The notes under the pieces: model-generated
Seen by the model: only the letters and a program-made list of their open reading frames with translations
Database searches by the model: none
Told to the model about the DNA's origin: nothing
Translations under genes and position numbers: made by a program
From: Membranipora membranacea
Taxonomy: Eukaryota; Bryozoa; Gymnolaemata; Cheilostomatida; Membraniporidae
DNA length: 60,000 nt
Assembly (NCBI GenBank): GCA_914767715.1
Contig: OU612066.1
Location: 13,771,001 to 13,831,000, forward strand
Direction of reading: 5' to 3'
Part shown: one piece after another, positions 11,335 to 21,748 of the stretch
How the letters are laid out: each line of letters opens with the position of its first letter
Position numbering within the stretch: position 1 is the first letter of the stretch

Positions 11335-11694
11335 AAAAAATATACCAAGGGAGGGTATCATGCTTTTTTTTCAGCCAGATCAAAAAATAGATTTGCTTCT
11401 AACTAACCTCATAAGGAGGAGCAACTCCTGCTGATCTCGAATCTGCAGACCGTTTGACTCTGCGGCTTTTCGTTCTCCGTCAGCGTCCGTTTTAATTAGG
11501 GCCCCTTTTACTATAAAAAAACATGCCAAAAGGCAGCATCTAAAAATTAAATCTCTGTTGGATTCTTATCAAACTCCGACCAGTTCAAGCTCTTATTGCC
11601 CTCATTCAACACGCCGAATATTTGAATCCTCGGATTAACAGGGGGGTCACAACGCTGACTTGAAAATCCAAAAATTATACCGATGGAGGGTATC

Positions 11695-13369
11695 ATGCTT
11701 TTTTTTCGGCCAGATCAAAAAATAGATTTGCTTCTAACTAACCTCATAAGGAGGAGCAACTCCTGCTCATCTCGAACCTGCAGACAGTTTGGCTCTGCGG
11801 CTTTTCGTTCTCCATCAGCGTCCGTTTTAATTAGGGCCACTTTTGCTATAAAAAAACATGCCAAACGGCAGCATCGAAAAATTAAATCTCTGTTGGATTC
11901 TTATCAAACTCCGACGAGTTCAAGCTCTTATTGCCCTCATTCAACACGCCGAATAATTGAATCCTCGGATTAACAGGGGGGTCACAACGCTGAGTTGAAA
12001 ATCCAAAAATTATACCAAGGGAGGGTATCATGCTTCATTTTCGGCCTGAGCAAAAAATAGATTTGCTTCTAACTAACCTCATAAGGAGGAGCAACTCCTG
12101 CTCATCTCGAATCTGCAGACCGTTTGGCTCTGCGGCTTTTCGTTCTCCGTCAGCGTCCGTTTTAATTATGGCCACTTTTGCTATAAAAAAACATGCCAAA
12201 CGGCAGCATCGAAAAATTAAATCTCTGTTGGATTCTTATCAAACTCCGACCAGTTCAAGCTGTTATTGCCCTCATTCAACACGCCGAATATTGGACTCCT
12301 CGGATTAACAGGGGGGTCACAACGCTGACTTGAAAATGCAAAAATTATACCAAGGGAGGGTATCATGCTTTTTTTTCGGCCAGATCAAAAAATAGATTTG
12401 CTTCTAACTAACCTCATAAGGAGGAGCAACTCCTGCTCATCTCGAACCTGCAGACAGTTTGGCTCTGCGGCTTTTCGTTCTCCGTCAGCGTCCGTTTCAA
12501 TTAGGGCCACTTTTGCTATAAAAAAACATGCCAAACGGCAGCATCGAAATATTAAATCTCTGTTGGATTCTTATCAAACTCCGACCAGTTCAAGCTCTTA
12601 TTGCCCTCATTCAACACGCCGAATATTGGAATCCTCGGATTAACAGGGGGGTCACAACGCTGACTTGAAAATCCAAAAATTATACCAAGGGAGGGTATCA
12701 TACTTTTTTTTCGGCCAGATCAAAAAATAGATTTGCTTCTAACTAACCTCATAAGGAGGAGCAACTCCTGTTCATCTCGAATCTGCAGGCCGTTTGGCTC
12801 TGCGGCTTTTCGTTCTCCGTCAGCGTCCGTTTTAAATAGGGCCACTTTTGCTATAAAAAAACATGCCAAACGGCAGCATCGAAAAATTAAATCTCTGTTG
12901 GATTCTTATCAAACTCCGACCAGTTCAAGCTGTTATTGCCCTCATTCAACACGCCGAATATTGGAATCCTCGGATTAACAGGGGGGTCACAACGCTGACT
13001 TGAAAATCCAAAAATTATACCGAGGGAGGGTATCATGCTTTTTTTTCAGCCAGATCAAAAAATAGATTTGCTTCTAACTAACCTCATAAGGAGGAGCAAC
13101 TCCTGCTCATCTCGAATCTGCAGACCGTGTGGCTCTGCGGCTTTTCGTTCTCCGTCAGCGTCCGTTTTGTTTAGGGCCACTTTTGCTATAAAAACACATG
13201 CCAAACGGCAGCATCGAAAAACTAAATCTCTGTTGGATTCTTATCAAACTCCGACCAGTTCAAGCTCTTATTGCCCTCATTCAACACGCCGAATATTGGA
13301 ATCCTCGGATTAACAGGGGGGTCACAACGCTGACTTGAAAATCCAACAATTATACCAAGGGAGGGTATC
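11695..13369 (+). repeat. Five-unit run, copy 2
   Basis: Matches 4658-6332 unit by unit at an offset of 7037 (21 units). Private changes in this copy include TCCATCAGCG (11812 region), AATTATGGCC (12166 region) and AAAACACATG (13190s). The match breaks in the following unit, where 13370 switches to the CGTCAACGTCC subtype seen at 8678. Confidence 0.88.
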
Positions 13370-14040
13370 ATGCTTTTTTTTCGGCCAGATCAAAAAATAG
13401 ATTTTCTTCTAACTAACCTCATAAGGAGGAGCAACTCCTGTTCATCTCGAATCTGCAGACCGTTTGGCTCTGCGGCTTTTCGTTCTCCGTCAACGTCCGT
13501 TTTAATTAGGGCCCCTTTTACTATAAAAAACATGCCAAAAGGCAGCATCTAAAAATTAAATCTCTGTTGGATTCTTATCAAACTCCGAGCAGTTCAAGCT
13601 CTTAATGCCCTCATTCAACACGCCTAATATATTGGAATCCTCGGATTAACACGGGGGTAACAACGCTGACTTGAAAATCCAAAAATTATACCAAGGGAGG
13701 GTATCATGCTTTTTTTTTGGCGAGATCAAAAATTAGATTTGCTTCTAACTAACCTCATGAGGAGAAGCAACTCCTGCTCATCTCGAATCTGCAGACCGTT
13801 TGGCTCTGCGGCTTTTCGTTCTCCGTCAGCGTCCGTTTTAATTAGGGCCACTTTTGCTATGAAAAAACATGCCAAACAGCAGCATTGAAAAATTAAATCT
13901 CTGTTGGATTCTTATCAAACTCCGACCAGTTCAAGCTCTTATTGCCCTCATTCAACACGCCGAATATTGGAATCTTCGGATTAACAGGGGGGTCACAACG
14001 CTAACTTGAAAATCCAAAAATTATACCAATGGAGGGTATC
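13370..14040 (+). repeat. Two-unit run, copy 2
   Basis: Same two subtypes as 8678-9349 at an offset of 4692 (14 units). Here the first unit has the usual two-base insertion (TAATATATTGG) rather than three, giving 336 bp, and the second has the private GAGAAGCAAC and TCTTCGG. The second unit's shared W-R-D-Q reading (TTTTTTGGCGAGATC) is otherwise rare in the window. Confidence 0.85.
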
Positions 14041-16050
14041 ATGCTTTTTTTTCGGCCGGATCAAAAAATAGATTTGCTTTTAACTAACCTCATAAGGAGG
14101 AGCAACTCCTGCTCATCTCGAATCTGCAGACCGTTTGACTCTGCGGCTTTTCGTTCTCCGTCAGCGTCCGTTTTAATTAGGGCCACTTTTGCTATAAAAA
14201 AACATGCCAAATGGCAGCATCGAAAAATTAAATCTCTGTCGGATTCTTATCAAACTCCGACCAGTTCAAGCCCTTATTGCCCTCATTCAACACGCCGAAT
14301 ATTGGAATCCTCGGATTAACAGGGGGGTCACAACGCTGACTTGAAAATCCAAAAATTATACCAAGGTAGGGTATCATGCTTTTTTTTCGGCCAGATCAAA
14401 ATATAGATTTGCTTCTAACTAACCTCATAAGGAGGAGCAACTCCTGTTCATCTCGAATCTGCAGACCGTTTGGCTCTGCGGCTTTTCGTTCTCCGTCAGC
14501 GTCCGTTTTAATTAGGGCCACTTTTGCTATAAAAAAACATGCCAAACGGCAGCATCGAAAAATTAAATCTCTGTTGGATTCTTATCAAATTTCGACCAGT
14601 TCAAGCTCTTATTGCCCTCATTCAACACGCCGAATATTGGAATCCTCGGATTAACAGGGGGGTCACAACGCTGACCTGAAAATCCAAAAATTATACCAAG
14701 GGAGGGTATCATGCTTTTTTTTCGACCGCATCAAAAAATAGATTTGCTTCTAACTAACCTCATAAGGAGGAGCAACTCCTGCTCATCTCGAATCTGCAGA
14801 CCGTTTGGCTCTGCGGCTTTTCGTTCTCCGTCAGCGTCCGTTTTAATTAGGGCCACTTTTGCTATAAAAAAACATGCCAAACGGCAGCATCGGAAAATTA
14901 AATCTCTGTTGGATTCTTATCAAACTCCTACCAGTTCAAGCTCTTATTGCCCTCATTCAACACGCCGAATATTGGAATCCTCGGATAAACAGGGGGGTCA
15001 CAACGCTGACTCGAAAATCCAAAAATTATACCAAGGGAGGGTATCATGCTTTTTTTTCGGCCAGATCAAAAAATAAATCTACTTCTAACTAACCTCATAA
15101 GGAGGAGCAACTCCTGCTCATCTCGAATCTGCAGACCGTTTGGCTCTGCGGCATTTCGTTCTCCGTCAGCGTCCGTTTTAATTAGGGCCACTTTTGCTAT
15201 AAAAAAACATGCCAAACGGCAGCATCGAAAAATTAAATCTCTGTTGGATTCTTATCAAACTCCGACCAGTCCAAGCTCTTATTGCCCTCATTCAACACGC
15301 CGAATATTGGAATCCTCGGATTAACAAGGGGGTCACAACGCTGACTTGAAAATCCAAAAATTATACCAAGGGAGGGTATCATGGTTTTTTTTCGGCCAGA
15401 CCAAAAAATAGATTTGCTTCTAACTAACCTCATAAGGAGGAGCAACTCCTGCTCATCTCGAATCTGCAGACCGTTTGGCTCTGCGGTTTTTCGTTCTCCG
15501 TCAGCGTCCGTTTTAATTAGGGCCACTTTTGCTATAAAAAAACATCCCAAACGGCAGCATCGAAAAATTAAATCTCTGTTGGATTCTTATCAAACTCCGA
15601 CCAGTTCAAGCTCTTATTGCCCTCATTCAACACGCCGAATATTGGAATCTTCGGATTAACAGGGGGGTCACAACGCTGACTTGAAAATCCAAAAATTATA
15701 CCAAGGGAGGGTATCATGCTTTTTTTTCGGCCAGATTAAAAAATAGATTTGCTTCTAACTAACCTCATAAGGAGGAGCAACTCCTGCTCATCTCGAATCT
15801 GCAGACCGTTTTGCTCTGCGGCTTTTTTTTCTCCGTCAGCGTCCGTTTTAATTAGGGCCACTTTTGCTATAAAAAAACATGCCAAACGGCAGCATCGAAA
15901 AATTAAATCTCTGTTGGATTCTTATCAAACTCCGACCAGTTCAAGCTCTTATTGCCCTCATTCAACACGCAGAATATTGGAATCCTCGGATTATCAGGGG
16001 GGTCACAACGCTGACTTGAAAATCCAAAAATTATACCAAGGGAGGGTATC
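14041..16050 (+). repeat. Monomeric-looking segment of six divergent units
   Basis: Six consecutive near-consensus units (14041, 14376, 14711, 15046, 15381, 15716) each carry several private changes and share no ordered run with any other part of the window. Examples are CGGCCGGATC, TGTCGGATTC and AGCCCTTATTG (14041); CCAAGGTAGGG and AAATTTCGACC (14376); CGACCGCATC and GGATAAACAGG (14711); AATAAATCTAC and GCATTTCG (15046); ATGGTTTTTTTTCGG and ACATCCCAAAC (15381); and AGATTAAAAAA, GGCTTTTTTTTCTCC and GGATTATCAGG (15716). The stop after the forward open frame is lost in the 14711 and 15716 units. Confidence 0.8.
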
Positions 16051-18062
16051 ATGCTTTTTTTTTGGCCAGATCAAAAATTAGATTTGCTTCTAACTAACCT
16101 CATGAGGAGGAGCAACTCCTGCTCATCTCGAATCTGCAGAGCGTTTGGCTCTGCGGCTTTTCGTTCTCCGTCAGCGTCCGTTTTAATTAGGGCCACTTTT
16201 GCTACAAAAAAACATGCCAAACGGCAGCATCGAAAAATTAAATCTCTGTTGGATTCTTATCAAACTCCGACCAGTTCAAGCTGTTATTGCCCTCATTGAA
16301 CACGCCGAATATTGGACTCCTCGGATTAACAGGGGGGTCACAACGCTGACTTGAAGATGCAAAAATTATACCAAGGGAGGGTATAATGCTTTTTTTTCGG
16401 CCAGATCAAAAAATAGATTTGCTTCTAACTAACCTCATAAGGAGGAGCAACTCCTGCTCATCTCGAACCTGCAGACAGTTTGGCTCTGCGGCTTTTCGTT
16501 CTCCGTCAGCGTCCGTTTTAACTAGGGCCACTTTTGCTATACAAAAACATGCCAAACGGCAGCATCGAAAAATTAAATCTCTGTTGGATTCTTATCAAAC
16601 TCTGACCAGTTCAAGCTCTTATTGCCCTCATTCAACGCGCCGAATATTGGAATCCTCGGATTAACAGGGGTGTCACAACGCTGACTTGAAAATCCAACAT
16701 TTATACCAAGGGAGGGTATCATGCTTTTTTTTCGGCCAGATCAAATAATAGATTTTCTTCAAACTAACCTCATAAGGAGGAGCAACTCCTGCTCATCTCG
16801 AATCTGCAGACCGTTTGGCTCTGCGGCTTTTCGTTCTCCGTCAGCTTCCGTTTTAATTAGGGCCCCTTTTACTATAAAAAAACATGCCAAAAGGCAGCAT
16901 CTAAAAATTAAATCTCTGTTGGATTCTTATCAAACTCCGACCAGTTCAAGCTCTTAATGCCCTCATTCAACACGCCTAATATATTGGAATCCTCGGATTA
17001 ACACGGGGGTAACAACGCTGACTTGAAAATCCAAAAATTATACCAAGGGAGGGTATCATGCTTTTTTTTGGCCAGATCAAAAATTAGATTTGCTTCTAAC
17101 TAACCTCATGAGGAGGAGCAACTCCTGCTCATCTCGAATCTGCAGAGCGTTTGGCTCTGCGGCTTTTCGTTCTCCGTCAGCGTCCGTTTTAATTAGGGCC
17201 ACTTTTGCTATAAAAAAACATGCCAAAAGGCAGCATCTAAAAATTAAATCTCTGTTGGATTCTTATCAAACTCTGACCAGTTCAAGCTCTTATTGCCCTC
17301 ATTCAACGCGCCGACTATTGGAATCCTCGGATTAACAGGGGGGTCACAACGCTGACTTGAAAATCCAACAATTATACCATGGTAGGGTATCATGCTTTTT
17401 TTTCGGCCAGATCAAAAAATAGATTTTCTTCTAACTAACCTCATAAGGAGGAGCAACTCCTGCTTATCTCGAATCTGCAGACCTTTTGGCTCTGCGGCTT
17501 TTCGTTCTCCGTCAGCGTCCGTTTTTATTAGGGCCCCTTTTACTATAAAAAAACATGCCAAAAGGCAGCATCTAAAAATTAAATCTCTGTTGGATTCTTA
17601 TCAAACTCCGACCAGTTCAAGCTCTTAATGCCCTCATTCAACACGCCTAATATATTGGAATCCTCGGATTAACACGGGGGTAACAACGCCGACTTGAAAA
17701 TCCAAAAATTATACCAAGGGAGGGTGTCATGCTTTTTTTTGGCCAGATCAAAAATTAGATTTGCTTCTAACTAACCTCATGAGGAGGAGCAACTCCCGCT
17801 CATCTCGAATCTGCAGAGCGTTTGGCTCTGCGGCTTTTCGTTCTCCGTCAGCGTCCGTTTTAACTAGGGCCACTTTTGCTATACAAAAACATGCCAAACG
17901 GCAGCATCGAAAAATTAAATCTCTGTTGGATTCTTATCAAACTCTGACCAGTTCAAGCTCTTATTGCCCTCATTCAACGCGCCGAATATTGGAATCCTCG
18001 GATTAACAGGGGGGTCACAACGCTGACTTGAAAATCAAACAATTATACCAAGGGAGGGTATC
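16051..18062 (+). repeat. Mosaic segment of truncated and frameshifted subtypes
   Basis: Six units (16051, 16386, 16721, 17058, 17392, 17729) mix the TTTTTTTTTGGCCAG and CATGAGGAGG head, the ACTAGGGCCAC and TATACAAAAACATG middle, and the CTCTTAATGCCC/TAATATATTGG tail. Lengths alternate 335, 335, 337, 334, 337, 334. The last three relate loosely to 49906-50576 and 52252-52922. The T run is one base short in the 17058 and 17729 units. Confidence 0.75.
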
Positions 18063-18397
18063 ATGCTTTTTTTTCGGCCAGATCAAATAATAGATTTTCT
18101 TCAAACTAACCTCATAAGGAGGAGCAACTCCTGCTCATCTCGAATCTGCAGACCGTTTGGCTCTGCGGCTTTTCGTTCTCCGTCAGCGTCCGTTTTAATT
18201 AGGGCCCCTTTTACTATAAAAAAACATGCCAAACGGCAGCATCGAAAAATTAAATCTCTGTTGGATTCTTATCAAACTCCGACGAGTTCAAGCTCTTATT
18301 GCCCTCATTCAACACGCCGAATATTTGAATCCTCGGATTAACAGGGGGGTCACAACGCTGAGTTGAAAATCCAAAAATTATACCAAGGGAGGGTATC

Positions 18398-21078
18398 ATG
18401 CTTTTTTTTCGGCCAGATCAAAAAATAGATTTGCTTCTAACTAACCTCATAAGGAGGAGCAACTCCTGCTCATCTCGAATCTGCAGACCGTTTGGCTCTG
18501 CGGCTTTTCGTTCTCCGTCAGCGTCCGTTTTAATTAGGGCCACTTTTGCTATAAAAAACTTGCCAAACGGCAGCATCGAAAAATTAAATCTCTGTTGGAT
18601 TCTTATCAAACTCCGACCAGTTCAAGCTCTTATTGCCCTCATTCAACACGCCGAATATTGGAATCCTCGGATTAACAGGGGGGTCACAACGCTGACTTGA
18701 GAATCCAAAAATTATACCAAGGGAGGGTATCATGCTTTTTTTTCGGCCAGATCAAAAAATAGATTTGCTTCTAACTAACCTCATAAGGAGGAGCAACTCC
18801 TGCTCATCTCGAATCTGCAGACCGTTTGGCTCTGCGGCTTTTCGTTCTCCGTCAGCGTCCGTTTTAATTAGGGCCACTTTTGCTATACAAAAACATGCCA
18901 AACGGCAGCATCGAAAAATTAAATCGCTGTTGGATTGTTATCAAACTCCGACCAGTTCAAGCTCTTCTTGCCCTCATTCAACACGCCGAATATTGGAATC
19001 CTCGGATTAACAGGGGGGTCACAACGCTGACTTGAAAATCCAAAAATTATACCAAGGGAGGGTATCATGCTTTTTTTTCGGCCAGATCAAATAATAGATT
19101 TTCTTCAAACTAACCTCATAAGGAGGAGCAACTCCTGCTCATCTCGAATCTGCAGACCGTTTGGCTCTGCGGCTTTTCGTTCTCCGTCAGCGTCCGTTTT
19201 AATTAGGGCCCCTTTTACTATAAAAAAACATGCCAAAAGGCAGCATCTAAAAATTAAATCTCTGTTGGATTCTTATCAACCTCTGACCAGTTCAAGCTCT
19301 TATTGCCCTCATTCAACGCGCCGAATATTGGAATCCTCGGATTAACAGGGGGGTCACAACGCTGACTTGAAAATCCAACAATTATACCATGGTAGGGTAT
19401 CTTGCTTTTTTTTCGGCCAGATCAAAAAATAGATTTGCTTCTAACTAACCTCATAAGGAGGAGCAACTCCTGCTCATCTCGAATCTGCAGACCGTTTGGC
19501 TCTGCGGCTTTTCGTTCTCCGTCAGCGTCCGTTTTAATTAGGGCCACTATTGCTATACAAAAACATGCCAAACGGCAGCATCGAAAAATTAAATCTCTGT
19601 TGGATTCTTATCAAACTCTGACCAGTTCAAGCTCTTATTGCCCTCATTCAACCCGCCGAATATTTGAATCCTCGGATTAACAGGGGGGTCACAACGCTGA
19701 CTTGAAAATCCAACAATTATACCAAGGGAGGGTATCATGCTTTTTTTTCGGCCAGATCAAAAGATAGATTTTCTTCTAACTAACCTCATGAGGAGGAGCA
19801 ACTCCTGCTCATCTCGAATCTGCAGACCGTTTGGCTCTGCGGCTTTTCGTTCTCCGTCAGCGTCCGTTTTAATTAGGGCCCCTTTCACTATAAAAAAACA
19901 TGCCAAAAGGCAGCATCTAAAAATTAAATCTCTGTTGCATTCTTATCAAACTCCGACCAGTTCAAGCTCTTAATGCCCTCATTCAACACGCCGAATATAT
20001 TGGAATCCTCGGATTAACACGGGGGTAACAACGCTGACTTGAAAATCCAAAAATTATACCAAGGGAGGGTATCATGCTTTTTTTTTGGCCAGATCAAAAA
20101 TTAGATTTGCTTCTAACTAACCTCATGAGGAGGAGCAACTCCTGCTCATCGCGAATCTGCAGAGCGTTTGGCTCTGCGGCTTTTCGTTCTCCGTCAGCGT
20201 CCGTTTTAATTAGGGCCACTTTTGCTATAAAAAAACATGCCAAACGGCAGCATCAAAAAATTAAATCTCTGTTGGATTCTTATCAAACTCCGACCAGTTC
20301 AAGCTGTTATTGCCCTCATTCAACACGCCGAATATTGGACTCCTCGGATTAACAGGGGGGTCACAACGCTGACTTGAAAATGCAAAATTTATACCAAGGG
20401 AGGGTATCATGCTTTTTTTTCGGCCAGACCAAAAAATATATTTGCTTCTAACTAACCTCATAAGGAGGAGCAACTCCTGCTCATCTCGAACCTGCAGACA
20501 ATTTGGCTCTGCGGCTTTTCGTTCTCCGTCAGCGTCCGTTTTAATTAGGGCCACTTTTGCTATAAAAAAACATGCCAAACGGCAGCATCGAAAAATTAAA
20601 TCTCTGTTGGATTCTTATCAAACTCCGACCAGTTCAAGCTCTTATTGCCCTCATTCAACACGCCGAATATTTGAATCCTCGGATTAACAGGGGGGTCACA
20701 ACGCTGAGTTGAAAATCCAAAAATTATACCAAGGGAGAGTATCATGCTTTATTTTCGGCCTGAGCAAAAAATAGATTTGCTTCTAACTAACCTCATAAGG
20801 AGGAGCAACTCCTGCTCATCTCGAATCTGCAGACCGTTTGGCTCTGCGGCTTTTCGTTCTCCGTCAGCGTCCGTTTTAATTAGGGCCACTTTTGCTATAA
20901 AAAAACATGCCAAACGGCAGCATCGAAAAATTAAATCTCTGTTGGATTCTTATCAAACTCCGACCAGTTCAAGCTCTTATTGCCCTCATTCAACACGCCG
21001 AATATTGGAATCCTCGGATTAATACGGGGGTCACAACGCTGACTTGAAAATCCAAAAATTTTACCAAGGGAGGGTATC
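18398..21078 (+). repeat. Octamer higher-order repeat, copy 1 (2681 bp)
   Basis: Eight units (18398, 18732, 19067, 19402, 19737, 20074, 20409, 20744). The order is: AAAAAACTTGCC unit of 334 bp; TTGGATTGTTATC unit; CAAATAATAG plus CAACCTCTGACC unit; GCCACTATTGC unit; CCTTTCACTATA unit of 337 bp; TTTTTTTTTGGCC plus CATCGCGAATC unit; GACCAAAAAATATATTTG unit; TTTATTTTCGGCCTGAGC unit ending TTAATACGGGGG. This copy reads ATTAACAGGGG at 20348-20358, unlike copies 2 and 3. It is therefore the outgroup of the three. Confidence 0.92.
20261..20578 (-). other. Minus-strand 105-codon open frame in GACCAAAAAATATA units, probably fortuitous
   Basis: In the consensus the minus strand has an in-frame TGA within TTTTTTGATCTGG. 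A single T-to-C change on the plus strand (GATC to GACC) turns it into TGG and joins two shorter frames, giving 105 codons (start MACFFIAKVALIKTDADGER, end WSEFDKNPTEI). The same frame occurs in the related units near 22273, 23613, 26964, 29645, 31992, 33332, 35679 and 38026, and independently at 15233-15550. No family is recognised. The frame spans a unit boundary and tracks one subtype, so this is inheritance of a variant rather than evidence of a gene. Confidence 0.25.
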
Positions 21079-21748
21079 ATGCTTTTTTTTCGGCCAGATC
21101 AAAATATAGATTTGCTTCTAACTAACCTCATAAGGAGGAGCAACTCCTGCTTATCTCGAATCTGCAGACCGTTTGGCTCTGCAGCTTTTCGTTCTCTGTC
21201 AGCGTCCGTTTTAATTAGGGCCACTTTTGCTATAAAAAAACATGCCAAACGGCAGCATCGAAAAATTAAATCTCTGTTGGATTCTTATCAAACTCCGACC
21301 AGTTCAAGCTCTTCTTGCCCTCATTCAACACGCCGAATATTGGAATCCTCGGATTAACAGGGGGGTCACAACGCTGACTTGAAAATCCAAAAATTATACC
21401 AAGGGAGGGTATCATGCTTCTTTTTCGGCCAGATCAAATAATAGATTTGCTTCTAACTAACCTCATAAGGAGGAGCAACTCCTGCTCATCTCGAATCTGC
21501 AGACCGTTTGACTCTGCGGCTTTTCGTTCTCCGTCAGCGTCCGTTTTAATTAGGGCCCCTTTTACTATAAAAAAACATGCCAAAAGGCAGCATCTAAAAA
21601 TTAAATCTCTGTTGGATTCTTATCAAACTCCGACCAGTTCAAGCTCTTATTGCCCTCATTCAACACGCCGAATATTGGAATCCTCGGATTAACAGGGGGG
21701 TCACAACGCTGACATGAAAATCCAAAAATTATACCATGGGAGGGTATC

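Larger units (their letters stand above)
11025..11359 (+). repeat. Representative near-consensus satellite unit
   Basis: Differs from my consensus at about two sites (CTCTTCTTGCCC, and AAAAAATATACC in the tail). Use it as the reference for unit coordinates: T8 run 11029-11036, CTGCAG 11108-11113, A7 run about 11180-11186, G6 run about 11306-11311. GC is about 43%. It carries the full-length 92-codon forward frame. Confidence 0.9.

Noticed and set aside
11300-11345. Hammerhead ribozyme core as in some amphibian and schistosome satellites (CTGACTTGAAAA)
   Set aside because: The required CTGANGA and GAAA arrangement with a cleavage triplet is not formed on either strand. Only a short superficial resemblance exists.
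11025-11359. CENP-B box
   Set aside because: I checked the TTCG occurrences on both strands of the consensus and none continues into the NTTCGNNNNANNCGGGN pattern.
14711-15076. 121-codon read-through frame (also at 49571-49936)
   Set aside because: It arises from a single change in the TAA stop (GGATAAACAGG or GGATCAACAGG) and runs into the next unit's leader. No sign of selection.
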